Below are positions 1 to 3,279 of a stretch of DNA of 5,692 nt, in pieces (position 1 is the first letter of the stretch; each line of letters begins with the position of its first letter). The DNA lies in the NCBI GenBank assembly GCA_900752975.1, contig CAADXH010000129.1, positions 1 through 5,692 of the forward strand, read 5' to 3'. The stretch comes from Bacilli bacterium. GTDB taxonomy: Bacteria; Bacillota_I; Bacilli_A; ML615J-28; CAG-313. The position numbers and the translations under genes were made by a program. The notes beneath the pieces are model-generated. The model searched no databases. It had not been told where the DNA came from and saw only the letters and a program-made list of their open reading frames with translations.

Positions 1-62
1 AACCTTTTGTGATTATTTAACTTTCACCATAATTGGTAATTGCTAAATAATCATTTTTGGTT
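1..62. repeat. Long imperfect inverted repeat / hairpin at left edge
   Basis: A perfect 10-bp inverted repeat (TGATTATTTA at 10-19, TAAATAATCA at 44-53) is extended by a second matching 4-bp pair, AACC at 1-4 and GGTT at 59-62, across a symmetric 5x5 unpaired bulge. The 24-nt loop holds a further small dyad, ACCA (26-29) and TGGT (34-37). Five T residues (54-58) follow the inner stem. It could be an intrinsic terminator of a gene ending left of the window, although the stem is very AT-rich for that. It could also be the end of a mobile element or a protein-binding dyad. The structure is read directly; the role is not determined. Confidence 0.5.
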
Positions 63-340
63 ACTTTTATTTTAACATTAACAATAGAGAGAAAAATAAT
101 AACCAATAGAATAGTTTTGTACTATTATCAACATGATAAGAATTTTACTCAAAACATTATTTTTTGTAAGTTTAATGTTGCGAAATCAGATAACATAGCT
201 CGATTTAAAAATAAAATCTATGTGGCAATATTCATATTGATGCTACTAAATATCTTATTTAAGTGTAAAAAAGTATAAAAAACCGCATGACTTTTCGATA
301 TACAAGTAAAAACTTTTAATTTTTAATGCAATTGAGATAT
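63..340. other. Non-coding, AT-rich stretch
   Basis: I see no gene here. The only open frame (57-278, + strand) starts with TTG inside the right arm of the hairpin, lacks a ribosome binding site and has no recognisable family. A short dyad, ACATAG (193-198) and CTATGT (218-223), is present. No convincing -35/-10 pair lies in front of the ATPase gene; a TATAAA at 274-279 has no -35 partner at normal spacing. The stretch may contain decayed coding DNA, but nothing in it can be named. Confidence 0.5.
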
Positions 341-346
341 AGGGAG
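341..346 (+). promoter_or_regulatory. Ribosome binding site that selects the ATPase start at 356
   Basis: AGGGAG lies 9 nt before the ATG at 356. The upstream in-frame ATG at 326 has no such site, and the ten residues it would add do not resemble the family N terminus, which normally begins close to MIPR(I)-. The start at 356 is therefore preferred. Confidence 0.75.
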
Positions 347-355
347 ATATTGAAT

Positions 356-1237
356 ATGATACCAAGAATAGACTACATTAAAAAAATTAAGCCTTTTATT
401 AACGTACAGTTAGTAAAGATATTACCTGGTGTGTTGTACTGTGGTAAATCAACAATTTTAGATATGATAAAAGAAGAACTAATTGATGATAAAAATATTA
501 ATCCTCAGAATATAATAACGCGCAAATATAATAAAATAATTTATGATGATATGACAACTAAAGAAATGTTTAACGATTTAATAAAGGAGTTTGTCAATAA
601 TAATCGTTATTATTTATTTTTGAACGAACTTCAAGAAATAAAGGGTTGGGAAAAGGTTGTTAATAATATTTTTGAAAAATATAATGTTGATATTTATGTT
701 ACAGGTTCAAATTCAAAATTAATGTCTAGTGAAATATCCACATATTTATCAGGAAGATATGTTTCAATTCCAGTTTATACTTTATCTTTTAGAGAATATA
801 TTACATTTAAGAATAAAAACAATGTAAATATCAAGGAAATGTTTGATGAATATCTCCAATATGGTGGATTCCCACTAATCGGTATTAGCGATTTTGATAC
901 AACTTCAGCATACCAAGTAATTGAAGGAATTTATTCTGCAGTTATAACAAGAGATATTTCCAAACGTCACAAAATAAGAAATAAAGATTTGTTTGACCGA
1001 GTAGTAAAATACGTAATAGAAAATTTAGGTAAAACATTTTCGGCTAACGCTATAGTTAAATTTTTAAAAAACGAACAACGAACGTTATCAATTGAAACCA
1101 TATACAACTATTTAAAATGGCTAGCTGATGCTTTTATTGTATATCCATGTAATAGATACGATATCCAAGGTAAATCAGTTTTAAAGACTCAAGAAAAATA
1201 TTATTTATCTGATATATCATTTAAATATAGTCAATAA
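356..1237 (+). CDS. AAA_14/DUF4143-type ATPase, C-terminally truncated, probably a decaying gene
   Basis: A 293-residue P-loop ATPase of the AAA_14 + DUF4143 family, proteins of poorly known cellular role that are common in anaerobic and host-associated bacteria. Visible marks are: Walker A G25-V-L-Y-C-G-K31-S32; a Walker B-like strand at 85-93 (YYLFLNELQ); the conserved segment VTGSNSKLMSSEIS at 115-128; the SGRY and LSFREY motifs at 132-148; and the start of the DUF4143 winged-helix/nuclease-like part (about 205-293). Family members usually run to roughly 380-450 residues. This one stops at YLSDISFKYSQ, where relatives continue for about 100 residues, so the end is missing. Walker B has Asn90 where the family has Asp, and the usual RR of Walker A (GVRRCGKS-like) is LY. 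Family motifs and lengths are recalled, not searched. The 3' end overlaps the convergent resolvase gene by 21 bp. It is unlikely to be a normal active ATPase. Confidence 0.85.
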   Translation: MIPRIDYIKKIKPFINVQLVKILPGVLYCGKSTILDMIKEELIDDKNINPQNIITRKYNKIIYDDMTTKEMFNDLIKEFVNNNRYYLFLNELQEIKGWEKVVNNIFEKYNVDIYVTGSNSKLMSSEISTYLSGRYVSIPVYTLSFREYITFKNKNNVNIKEMFDEYLQYGGFPLIGISDFDTTSAYQVIEGIYSAVITRDISKRHKIRNKDLFDRVVKYVIENLGKTFSANAIVKFLKNEQRTLSIETIYNYLKWLADAFIVYPCNRYDIQGKSVLKTQEKYYLSDISFKYSQ

Positions 1238-1801
1238 GAATGTACCATGGGAAACGCCTATTAATTTAGTTGCTTCTATATTGTTTAGTTCCTTATTAAT
1301 GTATTTATCAAGTATTTTAATCATTGATTCAGATAGTATAATTTTAGGCCTTCCAAATTTTACACCTTTTTCTTTTGCTATACGAATCCCCTCTGCTTGA
1401 CGTTGTTTAATGTTAACTCTTTCATTTTCAGCAACAAAACTGAGTACTTGTAGCACAATATCACTAATAAATTTACCAACTAAATTTTCACCTTTAGTTC
1501 TAGTATCTAGTAACGGCATATCAATGACTAAAATATCAGCACCAATGGTTTTAGTAATTTTAGTCCATTCATCAATTATCATATGATAATTTCTACCAAG
1601 ACGATCAATTGATTTAATTATCAATAAATCGTCTTTTTTTAATTTTTTAATTAACTTTTGATAGTTAGTACGATCAAAATCTTTTCCTGATTCTTTATCA
1701 ATAAAGATAAATTTATCACTGATATCATATTGCTTAATTTCCTCATATTGTCGATCAATTTTTTGTTGTTTTGTTGAAACTCTAATGTATGCGTATGTCA
1801 T
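1217..1801 (-). CDS. Small serine recombinase (resolvase/invertase family), C-terminal helix lost
   Basis: A 194-residue serine site-specific recombinase. The catalytic domain (about 1-140) begins MTYAYIRVSTKQQ with nucleophile Ser9 and Arg7. Arg44 and the D66-R67-L-G-R70 motif correspond to Arg45, Asp67, Arg68 and Arg71 of gamma-delta resolvase. The long dimer helix (FVAENERVNIKQRQAEGI) and a GRPK linker (150-153) follow, then a helix-turn-helix region (about 155-190). That region reads ATKLIGVSHGTF and then abruptly LLTIFK, where relatives have TFYR- and a few more residues, so the recognition helix ends in unrelated sequence. The start at 1801 is chosen because CCTCC (1810-1814; GGAGG on the coding strand) lies 8 nt upstream. 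The longer in-frame ATG at 1816 overlaps this site. The family resolves cointegrates or inverts DNA by serine-linked double-strand exchange. Catalysis could survive, but DNA recognition is doubtful. Confidence 0.88.
   Translation of the reverse strand: MTYAYIRVSTKQQKIDRQYEEIKQYDISDKFIFIDKESGKDFDRTNYQKLIKKLKKDDLLIIKSIDRLGRNYHMIIDEWTKITKTIGADILVIDMPLLDTRTKGENLVGKFISDIVLQVLSFVAENERVNIKQRQAEGIRIAKEKGVKFGRPKIILSESMIKILDKYINKELNNIEATKLIGVSHGTFLLTIFK
1231..1241. other. Rearrangement junction joining two truncated 3' gene ends
   Basis: Family-like sequence of the ATPase on the + strand ends at FKYS (about 1231). Family-like sequence of the serine recombinase on the - strand ends at HGTF (about 1240). 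Both proteins lose their expected C termini at this one point, and each takes its last codons from the other gene's DNA. A deletion or illegitimate recombination is the simplest explanation. No insertion sequence or target duplication is seen at the junction. Confidence 0.65.
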
Positions 1802-1824
1802 AATAAATACCTCCATAGTATATC

Positions 1825-1875
1825 AAACATTAAAGTAACTGAATTATCAAGTTATATGACAAAAAACATTAAAGT
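1825..1875. repeat. 12-bp direct repeat flanking a dyad upstream of the serine recombinase
   Basis: AAACATTAAAGT occurs perfectly at 1825-1836 and again at 1864-1875, a 39-bp period. Between the copies lies the dyad TAACT (1836-1840) / AGTTA (1850-1854). The cluster sits 24-74 bp upstream of the serine recombinase start. Resolvases often bind subsites next to their own gene for autoregulation and recombination, so this is a candidate res-like or operator region. In such AT-rich DNA a 12-mer repeat could also be chance. Confidence 0.4.
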
Positions 1876-2024
1876 GCTTTACCAATAATTAGTTAAAATA
1901 TTTAGTAAAATAAATTAATGCATGAATAGTTTAATTTCTTTCTAAAGTATTAACTGTTGATTATGCAGATAATGAATAAATGCTAAAATAGTAAATGTTT
2001 GTTCAACATAATATAAAAGTTTAA

Positions 2025-2030
2025 AAGGAG
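2025..2030 (+). promoter_or_regulatory. Ribosome binding site of the integrase gene
   Basis: AAGGAG lies 12 nt before the ATG at 2043, a slightly long but acceptable spacing. It supports the start MKYSQWLNIW, which is also the usual N terminus of this integrase family. Confidence 0.7.
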
Positions 2031-2042
2031 AAGAAATTAAAA

Positions 2043-2972
2043 ATGAAATATAGTCAATGGTTAAACATTTGGTTGGAACATTATGTAAAGCCAACGGTAA
2101 AAAGAAGAACATATGAAAAATATTTAAAAGTTGTGAATCAACATATAGTAGGAAAAATTGGAGAAGAAAATATCGAAAATATAACTCCATTCATGCTTCA
2201 AAAATCTATAACTAGTTTAATGCAATCAGGAAATATATTGACAAGTCAAGGTTTAGCCCCTAATTCAGTAAATGGTATTATAACAATACTACAAAGTTCA
2301 TTAAAACTTGCCTATATCAATGGTCAAACTAAAGAGTATTTAGGTAATCAAATTAAACGTCCTAGATTAAAAGAAAAAGTAATCACCTGTTTTACAATAC
2401 AAGAACAAAAAATAATTGAACAAATGGCTTTGACCGATAATAGAGATAAGATGTTTGGAATTGTTATATGTTTGTACTCAGGTCTAAGAATAGGTGAATT
2501 ACTATCACTCAAATGGTCTGATGTTGATTTTTTAAAAGGAACGATACTAATAAGTAGGACAAGTTACGATACAACAAATGAAATAGGAAAATTATGTAGA
2601 GCCGAAGATACCCCTAAAACGACATCATCAAGACGATTAATACCATTACCAGATCAACTCATAAAATTATTACAAAAATACAAAAAACGAAGTGTTTCAG
2701 AATATATTATATCAAATGGCACAAAACCAGTGTATGTTAGATCCTATCAAAAAAGTTTTGAATTACTATTACAAAAAGCAGGAATCAAACATCAAGGCTT
2801 TCATTCTCTAAGACATACTTTCGCAACTCGTGCACTAGAGTGTGGAATGGACGTCAAAACGCTTGCTGAAATACTAGGACATAAGAATCCTACAGTAACA
2901 TTAAATTGATATGCTCATTCTATGATGGAACATAAAAAAGCAATGATGAATAAACTTGGTAAAACACTATAA
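2043..2972 (+). pseudogene. Tyrosine recombinase/integrase interrupted by TGA just before the catalytic tyrosine
   Basis: A phage/ICE-type tyrosine site-specific recombinase that cuts and rejoins DNA through a 3'-phosphotyrosine link. Residues 1-95 form the SAM-like DNA-binding domain (SQWLNIWLEHYVKPTV). The catalytic domain shows Arg149 (SGLRIGEL), Lys192 (DTPKTTSSRR), His254-x-x-Arg257 (FHSLRHTF) and His280 (ILGHKN). The open frame ends at codon 289, TGA (2907-2909), after NPTVTLN. The same frame then continues for 20 codons, YAHSMMEHKKAMMNKLGKTL, to TAA at 2970-2972. Relatives read TLNRYAHS, so the TGA replaces an arginine (CGA to TGA is a single transition) and Tyr290 is the nucleophile. 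The 288-residue product would lack it and be catalytically dead. The rest looks intact, so the mutation is recent, a sequencing error, or read through. Recoding of TGA is unlikely because tryptophan is TGG throughout. Its position directly before the inverted sites and the lipoprotein suggests a DNA-inversion switch; integration of a mobile element is the alternative role. Confidence 0.92.
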
Positions 2973-3036
2973 AAAAACAATAATTAACCTACATGAACTA
3001 AATAAAGATAGCATTTATTCATATAAATTAAAAAGA

Positions 3037-3067
3037 AAAAATAGCAAAATCAGCCTTTGCTATTTTT
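3037..3067. terminator. Intrinsic terminator after the integrase, probably bidirectional
   Basis: A perfect 12-bp stem (AAAAATAGCAAA at 3037-3048, TTTGCTATTTTT at 3056-3067) encloses a 7-nt loop. The stem ends in a T run on the + strand and in an A run on the left side, so it can stop transcription from both directions. It ends integrase transcription and also insulates the lipoprotein promoter. Its last two bases overlap the left 25-bp dyad site. Confidence 0.85.
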
Positions 3068-3090
3068 CAACTATTATAGTAATAGATGAA
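3066..3090 (+). repeat. Left 25-bp dyad site (inverted pair with 3203-3227)
   Basis: The site is nearly palindromic: outer TTCA/TGAA, inner CTATTA/TAATAG, and the asymmetric 3-bp centre TAG. Its reverse complement matches the site at 3203-3227 in 24 of 25 positions; bases 3071-3090 are a perfect 20-bp inverted repeat of 3203-3222. Dyad half-sites around a short asymmetric core are typical of recombinase crossover sites, but also of repressor operators. Confidence 0.85.
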
Positions 3091-3202
3091 CAAAATTAGG
3101 AAATTTTTAATTAGTAATTTAATTAATCTTTAATTAATTATCCCCAAATGAGTATAAACGTTGTTTTTTTTGGTGCCTTGTAGTATAATAAGTTTGTATT
3201 AA
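3091..3202. other. Putative invertible 112-bp promoter segment
   Basis: This is the DNA between the two inverted dyad sites. It contains an AT-rich tandem element (TTTAATTAAT at 3118-3127 and 3129-3138, 11-bp period, about one helical turn) upstream of a promoter that faces the lipoprotein gene. It carries no gene. If the flanking dyads are crossover sites, this segment would flip and reverse the promoter. If they are operators, it is an ordinary regulated promoter region, with the AT-rich part perhaps acting as an UP element or regulator-binding site. Confidence 0.5.
3161..3189 (+). promoter_or_regulatory. Sigma-A-type promoter of the lipoprotein gene
   Basis: TTGTTT (-35, 3161-3166) and a perfect TATAAT (-10, 3184-3189) are separated by exactly 17 bp. 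Transcription would start near 3196, giving a leader of about 84 nt that includes the whole right dyad. An eight-T run (3164-3171) spans the end of the -35 box and the start of the spacer, so slippage there would change promoter spacing. Confidence 0.75.
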
Positions 3203-3227
3203 TTCATCTATTACTATAATAGCTGAA
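3203..3227 (-). repeat. Right 25-bp dyad site (inverted pair with 3066-3090)
   Basis: It has the same half-sites as the left copy (TTCA/TGAA outside, CTATTA/TAATAG inside) with centre CTA, the complement of the left centre TAG, so the two sites are in inverted orientation. Both copies are followed on the + strand by CAAA. It lies at about +8 to +32 of the predicted transcript and would also fold into an RNA hairpin in the leader. Possible roles are recombination site, operator or transcript stabiliser. Confidence 0.85.
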
Positions 3228-3267
3228 CAAATAAAAATGTATAACATTAATTAAAATTAAAGGAAAG

Positions 3268-3272
3268 AAGGA
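3268..3272 (+). promoter_or_regulatory. Ribosome binding site of the lipoprotein gene
   Basis: AAGGA, within a purine-rich run (3261-3277), lies 7 nt before the ATG at 3280. It supports the start that gives a complete lipoprotein signal peptide. Confidence 0.75.
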
Positions 3273-3279
3273 AAAAATT

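Larger units (their letters stand above)
1802..2042. promoter_or_regulatory. Divergent spacer between the two recombinase genes
   Basis: This 241-bp spacer separates the divergent starts of the serine recombinase (-) and the integrase (+), so it must carry the promoters of both. I cannot fix either promoter confidently. TTGATT at 1957-1962 and TAAAAT at 1984-1989 are 21 bp apart, which is too far. TATAAA at 2012-2017 lacks a -35 partner. Near the serine recombinase there is a 12-bp direct repeat flanking a small dyad, given as a separate entry. No gene is visible. Confidence 0.5.

Noticed and set aside
57..278. 73-residue open frame on the + strand
   Set aside because: It starts with TTG inside a hairpin arm, has no ribosome binding site, is of low complexity and matches no family I know.
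326..355. Upstream ATG for the ATPase
   Set aside because: There is no ribosome binding site before it, and AGGGAG lies at good spacing before the ATG at 356, which gives the family-like N terminus.
1942..2190. 82-residue open frame on the - strand
   Set aside because: It overlaps the integrase start and its control region on the opposite strand and is a shadow of AT-rich coding DNA.
2907..2909. TGA read as tryptophan (mycoplasma code)
   Set aside because: All tryptophans seen, including some 18 in the lipoprotein and those in the other genes, are TGG. No other coding frame has internal TGA, and the family residue here is Arg, not Trp.
3118..3138. CRISPR-like or iteron array from TTTAATTAAT copies
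   Set aside because: There are only two 10-bp AT-only copies, with no spacers and no replication or Cas gene nearby.
3066..3227. The inverted pair as a MITE or insertion-sequence remnant
   Set aside because: Each arm is itself a dyad with an asymmetric centre and no target duplication is evident. The interior carries a working-looking promoter. This is not fully excluded, but it explains less.
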